This document shows positions 51,113 to 59,396 of a stretch of DNA of 64,000 bases, in pieces. Both the position numbers and the translations under genes were made by a program. The DNA comes from CAIJXJ01 sp964445115 (GTDB lineage Bacteria > Pseudomonadota > Gammaproteobacteria > Burkholderiales > Methylophilaceae): NCBI GenBank assembly GCA_964445115.1, contig CAYUJU010000007.1, forward strand, positions 1-64,000, written 5' to 3'. The notes beneath the pieces are model-generated. The model was not told where the DNA came from and ran no database searches. It worked only from the letters and a program-made list of their open reading frames with translations. Position 1 is the stretch's first letter; every line of letters begins with the position of its first letter.

Positions 51113-52098
51113 GGATGGGGCTCCTCGACAAAGGGAATATGGACGGTCACGGCGACCCCTTGTTGCGGTACGCTGTGGATCTGCAGGCGACCGTGGAAGG
51201 ACTCGACGCGTTCGCGCATGCCCGGCAGCCCGAACCCGTGGCTTTGGGGCTGCTGCATTCCGCGGCCGTCGTCCTGCACCTGCAGGATCAGCGCATTAGG
51301 TTGCCGGGTGGCGGTGACGGTGACGCACGAGGCCTGCGCATGCCGGACGACGTTGGTGAGGCTTTCCTGCACGATGCGATAGACCTGAATCGCGACGGCG
51401 GGAGGCAATCGGTCCAGATCGCGCGTGAGTTGCGCGCTCCAGTCGAGGTTGGCGGAAGCCATGGACTGGCGTTCCAGCAGGTACTCAATGGCGGAGGAAA
51501 GGCCGAGTTCATCCAGCGCGGGGGGGCGCAGACGACCGATCTGCTCACGGGTGGCCTGTGCGATATGGGTGAGCGAGGTTTCGATGGACAGGGCACGTTC
51601 TGCCAGCGCCTGCCCCTGCAACGAAAATCGCAGCGCGACGGCTTCGGCTCTGGCTGCATGCAGGTACTGTCCCAACTCGTCATGCAACTCGCGCGCCAGA
51701 TTGCCGCGCTCTTCTTCCTGTGCTTCCAGCGCGTGGCATAACAGGCGCTGGTTTTCCTGCAGGAGTTCGCGAACGCGATGCTCCGCCTGGATTTGCGCGC
51801 GCAGCGCCGTCTCTGCATCGGCCCATCTCCGGCCGGCAAGCCATGCGAGAAGAATGGAACTGGTCAGCAGGAGCAGCGGCAGTTCGTCGAGTTGCCATTC
51901 TTCGTGCATGGAAGCGAAGGCGATAAATCGCTCGGAAGTGTCGAACATGAGCACCGCTGCCCCGCTCAACATGCCGAGCACCACGGCCAGCACCAGATCG
52001 CGCATGGCTCGCGCGCCCGGGCCGCGGGGCACCATTGGGGCAACAACCCCGAGGAGTTGCAACAGGTGCGTGCGCAGCGCTTGCGGAACTTGGGCCAT
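51109..52098 (-). CDS. NarX-like membrane sensor histidine kinase
   Basis: 329 residues. Two TMs (LVLAVVLGMLSGAAVLMF near 35-52; LPLLLLTSSILLAWLAGRRW near 73-92) with a very short periplasmic loop, a coiled-coil linker, then a HisKA_3 dimerisation domain EEERGNLARELHDELGQYLHAARAEAV (phospho-His in ELHDELGQ) and a HATPase domain with IVQESLTNVVRHAQA and VQDDGRGMQQPQSHGFGLPGMRERV. Probably phosphorylates the adjacent NarL-type regulator. Eight bases after the GGDEF/EAL gene. Confidence 0.9.
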   Translation of the reverse strand: MAQVPQALRTHLLQLLGVVAPMVPRGPGARAMRDLVLAVVLGMLSGAAVLMFDTSERFIAFASMHEEWQLDELPLLLLTSSILLAWLAGRRWADAETALRAQIQAEHRVRELLQENQRLLCHALEAQEEERGNLARELHDELGQYLHAARAEAVALRFSLQGQALAERALSIETSLTHIAQATREQIGRLRPPALDELGLSSAIEYLLERQSMASANLDWSAQLTRDLDRLPPAVAIQVYRIVQESLTNVVRHAQASCVTVTATRQPNALILQVQDDGRGMQQPQSHGFGLPGMRERVESFHGRLQIHSVPQQGVAVTVHIPFVEEPHP

Positions 52099-52106
52099 GG
52101 AGCGCG

Positions 52107-54080
52107 CTACTGGAACAGACCGGATTCGGAAACGCTGGTGATCCAGGAGGGGACTTGGCTCACCGGCATCGGCCGCGCGATGCCGTAGCCCTGGGCAAAC
52201 TGGCAGCCCAGTTCACGCAGGGCGGCGGCGTGCATGACCGTTTCGACGCCTTCGGTCACGACGTTCTTGCGGAAGGTGTTGGCCAGCCCGATGATGGCCT
52301 TGACGATGGCGGCATCCTCCTGGTCTTGCAGCATGTCACGTACGAATTCCTGATCGATCTTGATGGTGTCGGCTGGCAGGCGCTTGAGATACGCCAGGGC
52401 GGAATAGCCGGTGCCGAAGTCGTCCAGCGCGATGGTCACGCCGAGCGCGCGGCAAGAGGCCACGGCACGGCTGACCTTGTCGAGATCCTGCTGCGCGGTG
52501 GATTCCAGCACTTCAAGCTCCAGCGCCGCGCCTGGCAGGGCATGACGACGCAACAGATCCTGCAGGAAGGTCGGGAAATCCGGGTGTTGCAGCAAGCGTT
52601 CAGAGAGATTGACGCTCACGCCGAGATCAAGCCCGGAGGCGCGCCAGATCGAGACTTGCGCCAAGGCCGTGGCGAGCACCCAGCGGTCGATTTCGAGCAT
52701 GGTCGCGGTTTGCGCCACCAGCGGCAGGCAGTAGGCGGGGTCCAACAGCCCGCGTTCGGGATGCTGCCAGCGCAACAGGGCCTCTACCCCGACGACCTTC
52801 TGGGACAGCATGTCTACCTTGGGCTGGTAATAGAGCAGCAACTCGTGTTGATGCAACGCCTGACGGATGCGCTCGACCTGGGCGTGCCGCTCGCGTACCT
52901 GCTGGTCCATCCATGGGTCGAACAGCTGAAAATGGCGACGGCCGCGCTGCTTGACCTGATACATAGCCTGGTCGGCGTGCCGGATCAGGGTATCGGCATC
53001 GCCGGAATCCATGGGATAGACCGTCGCGCCAATGCTGGCGGAAATTTCGAGCATGGCGCCGTTGACGGCATACGGCATGGAGAGCGTATCGAGCACACGG
53101 GTCAGCGCCGGATTGATGTCGTCGTGCCCCGCCAGGCTGGTCAGGACCAGCACGAACTCATCCCCGCCCAGGCGGGCGACGGTATCCTCCGTGCGCAGCA
53201 CACTCTTGAGACGGCGCGCCACGTCGACCAGCAAGGCGTCGCCGGCCTCGTGGCCGTACTGGTCGTTGACCGGCTTGAACCCGTCCAGATCCATGAAGGC
53301 AACCACCACGATCTGCCCCGTCCGCCTGGCCATGGCCAGCGACTGTTCGATGCGGTCACCGAGAAGGGTGCGGTTGGGCAAGCCGGTCAGCGCGTCATGG
53401 TTGGCTTGCCAGGTCATTTTCTCGATGGCATCGCGCTTGTCATCCACACAGCGGAACACCACGACGCCACCGATGGTCTCGCCTCTGGTATTGCGTATCG
53501 GCGCGGCGGAGTCTTCAATACTGAACTCCTGCCCGTTCCGGCTGACCAGCCGGGTATTGCTGGCCAGCGCGACCACGATGCCCTCCTGCATGGCACGGCG
53601 GGTCGGACTTTCGACTGGACGACGCGAATCTTCGTTGATGATCTGGAACACCAGTTCCAGCCGTTGGCTGTAGGCCTCTTTCGTCGTCCATCCGGTGTAG
53701 ATTTCGGCCACCGGATTGAGCATGAGGACGCGCCCGGTAAGATCGGTGGAAATCACGCCATCGCCGATCGAGGACAGGGTGACCACCGCCATCTCGCGTT
53801 CGAGTTCGATGGCTTTGCCATCTTCGTGGATGCGCCAGAACAAGGGGGTGAGATACACGCTGAGCAGTAGCATGCCAATCACCTCGCCCTCGTCGATGAG
53901 ATCGGGCATCAGCGCCAGCAGGGCGAAATAGATGGACACCTGCGCGCCGATCACCATGGCGAACAGCCGGAAAATCGGCAACCGCTGGCTGCGGTTCATG
54001 ATCATGCGCCAGACGCTGAGCGTGAGATAGACAAGCGCCGTCACGGCCAGCATGTCGAGAAGAGTATGCCAGTCAATCAT
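52107..54080 (-). CDS. PAS-GGDEF-EAL membrane protein (c-di-GMP turnover)
   Basis: 657 residues. Three TMs in the first 90 (AVTALVYLTLSVWRMIM; FRLFAMVIGAQVSIYFALLAL; VIGMLLLSVYLTPLFW), one PAS domain (about 100-215, TDLTGRVLMLNPVAEIYTGW), a GGDEF domain with intact VARLGGDEFVLVL, and an EAL domain with intact VVGVEALLRWQHPERG, DDFGTGYSAL and FRKNVVTEGVET. Both active sites appear complete, so it may both make and degrade c-di-GMP. Sigma54 promoter upstream; first gene of the operon with the kinase and regulator. Confidence 0.92.
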   Translation of the reverse strand: MIDWHTLLDMLAVTALVYLTLSVWRMIMNRSQRLPIFRLFAMVIGAQVSIYFALLALMPDLIDEGEVIGMLLLSVYLTPLFWRIHEDGKAIELEREMAVVTLSSIGDGVISTDLTGRVLMLNPVAEIYTGWTTKEAYSQRLELVFQIINEDSRRPVESPTRRAMQEGIVVALASNTRLVSRNGQEFSIEDSAAPIRNTRGETIGGVVVFRCVDDKRDAIEKMTWQANHDALTGLPNRTLLGDRIEQSLAMARRTGQIVVVAFMDLDGFKPVNDQYGHEAGDALLVDVARRLKSVLRTEDTVARLGGDEFVLVLTSLAGHDDINPALTRVLDTLSMPYAVNGAMLEISASIGATVYPMDSGDADTLIRHADQAMYQVKQRGRRHFQLFDPWMDQQVRERHAQVERIRQALHQHELLLYYQPKVDMLSQKVVGVEALLRWQHPERGLLDPAYCLPLVAQTATMLEIDRWVLATALAQVSIWRASGLDLGVSVNLSERLLQHPDFPTFLQDLLRRHALPGAALELEVLESTAQQDLDKVSRAVASCRALGVTIALDDFGTGYSALAYLKRLPADTIKIDQEFVRDMLQDQEDAAIVKAIIGLANTFRKNVVTEGVETVMHAAALRELGCQFAQGYGIARPMPVSQVPSWITSVSESGLFQ

Positions 54081-54128
54081 GGATCGACATCAAGGTTGTA
54101 CGAAAAAACAGAGCCATTCCTTCAGAAA

Positions 54129-54144
54129 AGCAAATCCCGCACCA
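54129..54144 (-). promoter_or_regulatory. sigma54 promoter of the GGDEF/EAL operon
   Basis: Minus strand TGGTGCGGGATTTGCT: GG-N10-GC, TTGCT perfect, two changes in the -24 box. Start near 54118, 38 nt before the ATG. Confidence 0.68.
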
Positions 54145-54161
54145 CCGACAACACCTTTTTC

Positions 54162-54195
54162 AACCCCATGAATCCCATGGGGTTTTCTTTTTTGG
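54162..54195 (+). terminator. hairpin with T-tract on the + strand, no + strand gene
   Basis: Stem AACCCCATG/CATGGGGTT (9 bp), 5-nt loop, then TTCTTTTTT. It lies between divergent-looking control DNA of minus-strand genes, upstream of the GGDEF/EAL promoter. Confidence 0.6.
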
Positions 54196-54239
54196 CTTTT
54201 GAAATGCCAGATCAGACGACGGTTACCAGCACCCGCTAT

Positions 54240-54253
54240 GGCTGTTTTTAACC
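54240..54253. promoter_or_regulatory. GGYTR-N4-YARCC dyad upstream of the GGDEF/EAL operon
   Basis: GGCTGTTTTTAACC, exact copy, inside ATGGCT/AGCCAT arms (54238-54261); 96 bp upstream of the -24 element. A near-match GGTTACCAGCACCC lies 19 bp away at 54221-54234. Confidence 0.6.
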
Positions 54254-54264
54254 AAAGCCATCTG

Positions 54265-54462
54265 TCACGCCCGGTCGTTGCTGATGCTGATGAGGCAACC
54301 GTGCCAGATGCGAGACTTCTCCTGATAGCTGCCGAACCGAAAGCCGTGCATCGCGTCGCGGTTGTTCGCCAGATAGTCGATCAACGCGGCATCCCACATT
54401 TCCACCTGAACCTCGTCGGCCTCCATGAAGGTGGCGAGTTCAGCCAATGCAACTTTTTTCAT
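54265..54462 (-). CDS. 65-residue protein of unknown function
   Basis: Small acidic/aromatic soluble protein (MKKVALAELATFMEADEVQ; EMWDAALIDYLANNRDAM; GSYQEKSRIWHGCLISI). GGGAGGA lies eight bases before the ATG, a strong ribosome site that supports expression. No TM, signal or known domain. It follows a stable hairpin downstream of the YVTN gene, so it may be the last gene of the XoxF cluster. Confidence 0.6.
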   Translation of the reverse strand: MKKVALAELATFMEADEVQVEMWDAALIDYLANNRDAMHGFRFGSYQEKSRIWHGCLISISNDRA

Positions 54463-54505
54463 GGCGAGTCCTCCCGAGTCAACCCATGAAACGCACTCCG
54501 TGATT

Positions 54506-54532
54506 CGCCGAGGAGGAGGACCTGCCTCGGCG
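54506..54532. repeat. hairpin between the YVTN and 65-residue genes
   Basis: Stem CGCCGAGG/CCTCGGCG (8 bp), loop of 11 nt, no T-tract. May attenuate or stabilise readthrough mRNA. Confidence 0.45.
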
Positions 54533-54547
54533 ATGAGCTCGGCGAAC

Positions 54548-55504
54548 TCAGTGGATCACCACGCCCCAGGGGAATTTTCCCACGGGCACGTGGTGCACCT
54601 TGAACGTCACCGTATCAATGACCGATACCGTGCCGGAGCGGCCGTTGGCGACGTAGAGCTTACGGCCATCCGGCGTCAGCGCCATGTTCCACGGACGCTC
54701 GCCGACCTTGACGGTTCTGGCGACTTTATTGTCGCGGGTATCGATCATGCTGACCGTGCCGTCGCCACCGTTGCTGACGTAGACACGTCCGCCATCCGCA
54801 GAGACCGTCACGCCATTGGAGCGCTTGCCGACGGTCACGCGGGAGAGCACTTTCCAGTCGCCCACGGAGACGATTTCGAGCAGGTTGGCGGCTTCGTTGG
54901 CGATGTAGGCCAGCTTGCCATCCGGAGAGAAACCGACGCCGCGCGGGTGCTTGGTGGCCTTGATGAGCGCGACGGACTGGTGTTTGGCGAGGTCGATCAC
55001 GTCGACATCGTTGCTTTCCTCGTTACTGGCAAGCAGCCATTTGCCATCGGGGCTGAACACGCAGTGTTCCGGGTTCTTGCCCTGGGTACTGGCGGTGTGG
55101 GTGCGCTTGAAGCTGGCGAGATCGACAAAGGAAACCGCATTTTCTTCTTCCAGACAGGCCGCGATGGTTTTGCCGTCGGGCGAAACGCTGATGCCTTCGG
55201 GTTCGTCGCCCACGTCTACCCGGTTCTTTTCCTCGCCGGTCTTGAGGTCGATCATGGCAACGGCATTGGCGTCGCGCACCACGACATAGAGTTTGTCGCC
55301 AGCGGGATCGATGGCGGTGGCCTGGATCTTTGCACCGAGCTTGCCCTTGCTGGGCATGGTCTTGATCACCTTGTCGGTACTGGTGTCGATCACCGAAACA
55401 TTGCCGTCCTTTTCGTTGGGCACGTAGGCCAGCGGGGCAGCTTGTGCCGTCAGCGCCGTCAGGGCAAGCGTTGCGGCAATCGCAGTGCGGATGTGAGTCG
55501 TCAT
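54548..55504 (-). CDS. periplasmic YVTN beta-propeller protein
   Basis: 318 residues. Signal peptide (ATLALTALTAQA), then about seven YVTN/SMP-30-like blades: YVPNEKDGNVSVIDTSTDKV, YVVVRDANAVAMIDLKTGEE, YIANEAANLLEIVS, YVSNGGDGTVSMIDTRDNKV, YVANGRSGTVSVIDTVTFKV. In PQQ alcohol oxidation loci such propellers are common and taken as periplasmic partners of quinoproteins. Three bases after the SoxYZ-like gene. A second propeller occurs at 58.4-59.4 kb. Confidence 0.87.
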   Translation of the reverse strand: MTTHIRTAIAATLALTALTAQAAPLAYVPNEKDGNVSVIDTSTDKVIKTMPSKGKLGAKIQATAIDPAGDKLYVVVRDANAVAMIDLKTGEEKNRVDVGDEPEGISVSPDGKTIAACLEEENAVSFVDLASFKRTHTASTQGKNPEHCVFSPDGKWLLASNEESNDVDVIDLAKHQSVALIKATKHPRGVGFSPDGKLAYIANEAANLLEIVSVGDWKVLSRVTVGKRSNGVTVSADGGRVYVSNGGDGTVSMIDTRDNKVARTVKVGERPWNMALTPDGRKLYVANGRSGTVSVIDTVTFKVHHVPVGKFPWGVVIH

Positions 55505-55506
55505 GT

Positions 55507-56304
55507 TCAGTCTCCTGTGGGTTGGGTTGTCGAATATTGCTGTTGGTAAACCTTGCCTTCGTTATCGCTAGCGGAAAGTTGCAGCGAAGCCGGCAAATCG
55601 CGGATAACAGGCAAACTGAGCCAAGGGTCGGCGCTGATGCCGACGCCAAGATCGATTTGCATGAAGGGCTGCCCGGCTTGCGCGATGTCCAGCTGCCGGA
55701 TGAACCACGGCTTGGCGTAATACCCGTGCGTGGTGCGCTCGAACCCGGTGCGCATCGGGTGCTTGATCATGATCACCCACTGTCCGCCAGGCGCGCCCTG
55801 TGCCGGGGATGCCTCATGCCGAACCCGGATGCGGCCGGCTTCGGCGCGAAGTTTCGCCTCGTCACCGTCCAGCCCGCCGCCACAACCGCCGCCCGGCGTC
55901 CTGACCTCGGTCGATGTCATGAAATACAGGCCTTGCGCATCCTCTGCCACTACCCGCACCCAGGTGCTTTTTTCGAGCCGGATGCGGGTCTGAAAATGCA
56001 CATCGGGAATCTCGCGCAGCAAAGTCATCGTGGCCGTCAATGGCACCGGGTTGCCGTCAACCAGCAGCCAGATCCGCCGGATTCCTGGTCGGTTGGTGCT
56101 GATCGCCACCGGGACCAGGGCTGGATTTTCGGCAATGGTCGCGATTTCCAGCCGGATCGCCGCGGCGTCTTCCTGCACTGGCTTGCCGGCAAAATAGGCT
56201 TTGTGCAGCGCCGGCCAGGCATCGACAGGCGCAGCTTGCACCGATGACGATGCCATCAGCAGCAACGCGAGTATTCGGGAGAAAAAGAGGCCGGGCATCT
56301 GCAT
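55507..56304 (-). CDS. quinoprotein dehydrogenase-associated SoxYZ-like carrier
   Basis: 265 residues from ATG 56304 (56298 also possible). Signal peptide (FFSRILALLLMASSSVQA), an N-terminal SoxY-like domain (about 30-160) ending in the GGCGG-type swinging arm TPGGGCGGGLDGD, and a C-terminal SoxZ-like domain (about 175-260, VIMIKHPMRTGFERTT). Such fusions are found in PQQ-dependent alcohol oxidation loci and carry a substrate or sulfur group on the Cys. Both start codons lie in the loop of a terminator-like hairpin. Confidence 0.87.
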   Translation of the reverse strand: MQMPGLFFSRILALLLMASSSVQAAPVDAWPALHKAYFAGKPVQEDAAAIRLEIATIAENPALVPVAISTNRPGIRRIWLLVDGNPVPLTATMTLLREIPDVHFQTRIRLEKSTWVRVVAEDAQGLYFMTSTEVRTPGGGCGGGLDGDEAKLRAEAGRIRVRHEASPAQGAPGGQWVIMIKHPMRTGFERTTHGYYAKPWFIRQLDIAQAGQPFMQIDLGVGISADPWLSLPVIRDLPASLQLSASDNEGKVYQQQYSTTQPTGD

Positions 56305-56314
56305 GACGCCCGGC
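56281..56314 (-). terminator. terminator-like hairpin that encloses the SoxYZ-like start codon
   Basis: Minus strand stem GCCGGGC/GCCCGGC (7 bp), loop with both candidate ATGs, then CTCTTTTTC. It may end the upstream lipoprotein mRNA, or control translation of the SoxYZ-like gene. Confidence 0.55.
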
Positions 56315-56509
56315 TCAGGCACTATGGAGAGATGCACGCGCGGAGACGGGCATAGGGGTTCCCGGCAACCTGTATCCCAGCGAGCTGGTGCATGGACTGC
56401 ATCATAGAGCCCGGGCGGGCCGGACGACGACCGCATTCTTCCTCATCTGGCTTGGGAGACTCTCCCGATAACATCGGGATCGCGCCGGTCGTCATGCCGT
56501 TACTCCATG

Positions 56510-57013
56510 CTACTTGCTGGCAGTTTGACCAAGCATTTTTGCGGCCGCGGGCGAAGGTCTGCCCTCCTCGGTTTCGTCCTTGCGGTCGAACAGGGTCTCT
56601 TCGCCCATGATGACCTTCAGCCAGCCGGGGTAGGTGTAAGCCGTGCCCTTGTTGTGGTCGACAATCGCCCCGATGCCGCCACCGAGCAGGATGTTGCCGA
56701 ACATGCCGCCGTTGGCGCGGGAAATCGCAGTGGCGGTGCCCGGCGTCATGCCCTCCTTCTCGCACTTGATCACCAGGTTTTCACCGGAGCGATGCACGCT
56801 CACCGCTCCCGGGGTCTTCACGTCCCATTGGCCGCGGTCGTTCCTGGCCACGCACTTGGCGTCCATGACACGCTGCTGATCCTGGGAATAGGTATCGATC
56901 TGGACTTGCTGGTTGGCATCCTTGGTGATGGTGGCGCAACCGGTAGTTGCAACCGTAATGGCAGCGGCTGCACAAAGCTTGATCATGGTCACTTGGTATT
57001 TTCTCTTTCGCAT
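56510..57013 (-). CDS. uncharacterised lipoprotein of the XoxF cluster
   Basis: 167 residues from ATG 57013. Lipobox TTGCATI (Cys near 26). The mature part begins TKDANQQVQIDTYSQDQQRVMDAKCVARNDRGQWDV and holds VIKCEKEGMTPGTATAIS, a Gly-rich hydrophobic segment GGMFGNILLGGGIGAIVDHN and a Lys/Glu-rich tail. It resembles lipoproteins of unknown function with a PEGA-like beta core plus glycine zipper. ATG 56986 would give a more usual n-region. A terminator lies just upstream, so it may have its own promoter. Confidence 0.65.
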   Translation of the reverse strand: MRKRKYQVTMIKLCAAAAITVATTGCATITKDANQQVQIDTYSQDQQRVMDAKCVARNDRGQWDVKTPGAVSVHRSGENLVIKCEKEGMTPGTATAISRANGGMFGNILLGGGIGAIVDHNKGTAYTYPGWLKVIMGEETLFDRKDETEEGRPSPAAAKMLGQTASK

Positions 57014-57043
57014 GCGAGGGAATCTCCGCGCGGGGGATTCCTC

Positions 57044-57078
57044 AAAAAAAATGCCGGGCATTGGAGGAGGCCCGGCAT
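57044..57078 (-). terminator. terminator after the first SRPBCC gene
   Basis: Minus strand stem ATGCCGGG/CCCGGCAT with a 12-nt loop, then eight T. Confidence 0.85.
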
Positions 57079-57232
57079 TGAACTATGGAGTTATGCGCTA
57101 CGGGGAGACGGGCATCACTGTGTACAGAGTTACGCGAATTCGCATTGCATGGCTTGCATGATAGGTGGCACCCGCTTCGCCCTCTACCTCAGGATTCCCG
57201 AATATCCATGGGAAATTTTCCCGACCTGCCGT

Positions 57233-57772
57233 TTAGCGGGTCTCCACAAATTGCTTGATCCCCGCGAGGCCGGCGTCGTAAATGCCGTTAATGGCGGCGT
57301 TGGCCGCAGGGTTGTCCTCGCCCGGCTTGGCTTCCATGCTGTTGGCCTTGTTGTAGAAACGTCCGGTCCAGGTCAGGGTGGATTCGCCCGCACCAGGCCC
57401 TGCCTTGACCTGCATCACAGCACGGTAGTTGCTGACGGGGATGGTGCCATCGACCATCTTGTAGTCGATTTTCATGTCGGCCTCGTTGACTTCGCGCAAC
57501 TTCTCCACGACCTTGCCGCCGTCCTTCAGGATCAGGGTGCGATGCTGCAGCATCGCTTCGCTTTCGGCGTCCTTCCGCTCTTCTACGGCGGTGGTGGCAA
57601 CGCCGGGATGCCATTGGTGCATGTTGCCGAAATCCTTGACGACAGCCCAGGTCTTGGCCGGCTCGGCCTTGATCACGACCTCTTTCACGACTTTTTGGGG
57701 GCTCGGGCCGTGGGCATTGGCGACAAAAGGCAACACTGCTGCCAACAGACCTAAATACCAGTAATGCTTCAT
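57233..57772 (-). CDS. secreted SRPBCC-fold protein A
   Basis: 179 residues. Signal peptide (LGLLAAVLPFVANA), then an SRPBCC/START-like domain: KVVKEVVIKAEPAKTWAVVKDFGNMHQWHPGV, VVEKLREVNEADMKIDYKMVDG, VKAGPGAGESTLTWTGRFYN. The fold has a deep hydrophobic pocket. AAGGAG precedes the ATG at 57772. Tandem paralogue of the next gene, with near-identical pocket segments. Function in methanol oxidation is not established; possibly binds a quinone, PQQ or lipid. Confidence 0.85.
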   Translation of the reverse strand: MKHYWYLGLLAAVLPFVANAHGPSPQKVVKEVVIKAEPAKTWAVVKDFGNMHQWHPGVATTAVEERKDAESEAMLQHRTLILKDGGKVVEKLREVNEADMKIDYKMVDGTIPVSNYRAVMQVKAGPGAGESTLTWTGRFYNKANSMEAKPGEDNPAANAAINGIYDAGLAGIKQFVETR

Positions 57773-57836
57773 CTACATCTCCTTGAACGTACCGCCGCCA
57801 ACGCCGCGGCACGTTGGTTTTGAGGGGTTGCGGGGG

Positions 57837-58376
57837 TTACTGCTTCTCGACCAATGCCTTCAGCGCCGGCAAACCGCCGTCGTATACGCCTTCGATGGCC
57901 TTGACCGCTGCGGCGTTGTCTTCGCCGGGCTTGGCGTCGACGGCATTGGCCTTGTTATAGAAGCGACCGGTCCAGGTCACGGTGGATTCGCCGGCGCCCG
58001 GGCCTGCCTTGACCTGCATGATGGCGCGGTAACCACTGACGGGCAGCACGCTTTCGACGATGCGGTATTCCAGCTTCATGTCGGCATCGCTGCTACCCAC
58101 CAGTTTTTCCAGAATGGTGCCGCCGCCCTTGAGGGTGACCAGGCGGTGTTGCACCTCGGCGCCGGTGTCGTCCTTCATCATCTTGAGCTCAGTGGATTCG
58201 GCGGCCGGATGCCATTTGTGCAGCCCGCCGAAATCCTTGACGACGGCCCACACCTTGGCCGGTTCCGCCTTGATCGTCACTTCCCGGATCACTTTCTGCT
58301 GGCTGGGGGCATTGGCGGCGATGGCGCCCATGGGCAACAACATGGCAGCAGAGAGTATGGCAATCCAGAATTTCAT
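57837..58376 (-). CDS. secreted SRPBCC-fold protein B
   Basis: 179 residues, tandem paralogue of protein A. Signal peptide (ILSAAMLLPMGAIA), then SRPBCC core KVIREVTIKAEPAKVWAVVKDFGGLHKWHP, LVGSSDADMKLEYRIVES and VKAGPGAGESTVTWTGRFYNKANAVDAKPGED. Same length and same C-terminal block as A, so a recent duplication. AAGGA lies upstream of the ATG. Position between the propeller gene and protein A indicates cotranscription. Confidence 0.85.
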   Translation of the reverse strand: MKFWIAILSAAMLLPMGAIAANAPSQQKVIREVTIKAEPAKVWAVVKDFGGLHKWHPAAESTELKMMKDDTGAEVQHRLVTLKGGGTILEKLVGSSDADMKLEYRIVESVLPVSGYRAIMQVKAGPGAGESTVTWTGRFYNKANAVDAKPGEDNAAAVKAIEGVYDGGLPALKALVEKQ

Positions 58377-58435
58377 GGTGATTTCCTTTCAGGTTGAAAA
58401 AATAATTGGGATTGAGAATCCAGAGCGTGTTCGCA

Positions 58436-59392
58436 CTAGTCGACCGTGCCGACAAAATCGCCGAATGCGCGACTTTGCGACCCGGTGGGGATATGCCGGA
58501 GGCGCTTGCGGGTGACCGCATCGACGATGTCCAGCCGGTTGTCCATCCAGCTGGCGACGAGCACCTGCTTGCGCCGCGCGTCGTAGGCTACGCCTTCGGG
58601 GAAGCCGCCCACGGCCACGCGATCCACGGTCTTTCCGGTCGCGAGATCGACGACCGAGAGGCTGTCTTCGCCGGTGTTGGTAACGTAGGCACGCTTGCCT
58701 TCCGTATCGCTCACCACGCAATAAGGGTGCTCGCCGACCGGAATGGTGGCGGTCACCTGATCGCGACGCACGTCGATAACGGACAGCGAATTGCTTTCGA
58801 CGTTGACCACCAACAGGCTGCGCCCGTCTCCGCTCAGGGCCATGCCGAAGGGATGTTTGCCCACCGGAATTCGGTGGACCTCGCGCAGGCTGCGGGTGTC
58901 GATCACGCTGACGTCGTCGCTGTCGCGATTAGCTACGTAGAGGCTCGCTCCATCGCGGTTCAGCACCATGCCGGCCGGTGCCTTGCCGCCGAGCGCGATC
59001 ATGCCGGATTGCGCCATGGTGCCGGTGTCGTAGACCAGCACCTGATCGTGAAACCAGTCCGCCACGAACAGCTGGCCACCGGTCTTGCTCAGGGCCAGCC
59101 CCACGGGTGCGATCGGCATGGCGATTTCATGCACTACCTTGCGGCTGCGCATGTCGACCACCGAGACGGACCGGCCTTCGACGTTGGACACGTAGACGCG
59201 TTTGCCCAGCGGGTCGACCGCCACGCCGACAGGCGCGCGCCCGACCGCCACCGTATCCATGACCACCTGCGTCTCCAGATCGACCACGGAGAGGGTGTGG
59301 TCGCCCTGGTTGGTCACGTAGGCGTAGCTGCCTGCCCAAGCCTGCACGGCAGGCAACAACAGACAGGCCACGCGACAGAAAAACCCTTTCAC
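58436..59392 (-). CDS. periplasmic YVTN beta-propeller protein (second)
   Basis: 318 residues. GTG start at 59392, four bases after the cytochrome stop, gives a signal peptide (VKGFFCRVACLLLPAVQAWA). Blades: YVTNQGDHTLSVVDLETQVV, YVSNVEGRSVSVVDMRSRKV, FVADWFHDQVLVYDTGTM, YVANRDSDDVSVIDTRSL, YVTNTGEDSLSVVDLATGKT. Related to the propeller at 54.5-55.5 kb but clearly diverged. Follows the cytochrome c gene, so probably part of the same periplasmic electron-transfer or chaperone set. Confidence 0.85.
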   Translation of the reverse strand: MKGFFCRVACLLLPAVQAWAGSYAYVTNQGDHTLSVVDLETQVVMDTVAVGRAPVGVAVDPLGKRVYVSNVEGRSVSVVDMRSRKVVHEIAMPIAPVGLALSKTGGQLFVADWFHDQVLVYDTGTMAQSGMIALGGKAPAGMVLNRDGASLYVANRDSDDVSVIDTRSLREVHRIPVGKHPFGMALSGDGRSLLVVNVESNSLSVIDVRRDQVTATIPVGEHPYCVVSDTEGKRAYVTNTGEDSLSVVDLATGKTVDRVAVGGFPEGVAYDARRKQVLVASWMDNRLDIVDAVTRKRLRHIPTGSQSRAFGDFVGTVD

Positions 59393-59396
59393 GCCC

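Noticed and set aside
52035..53870. 611-codon open frame antisense to the GGDEF/EAL gene
   Set aside because: Antisense shadow; the minus-strand frame contains intact GGDEF and EAL motifs.
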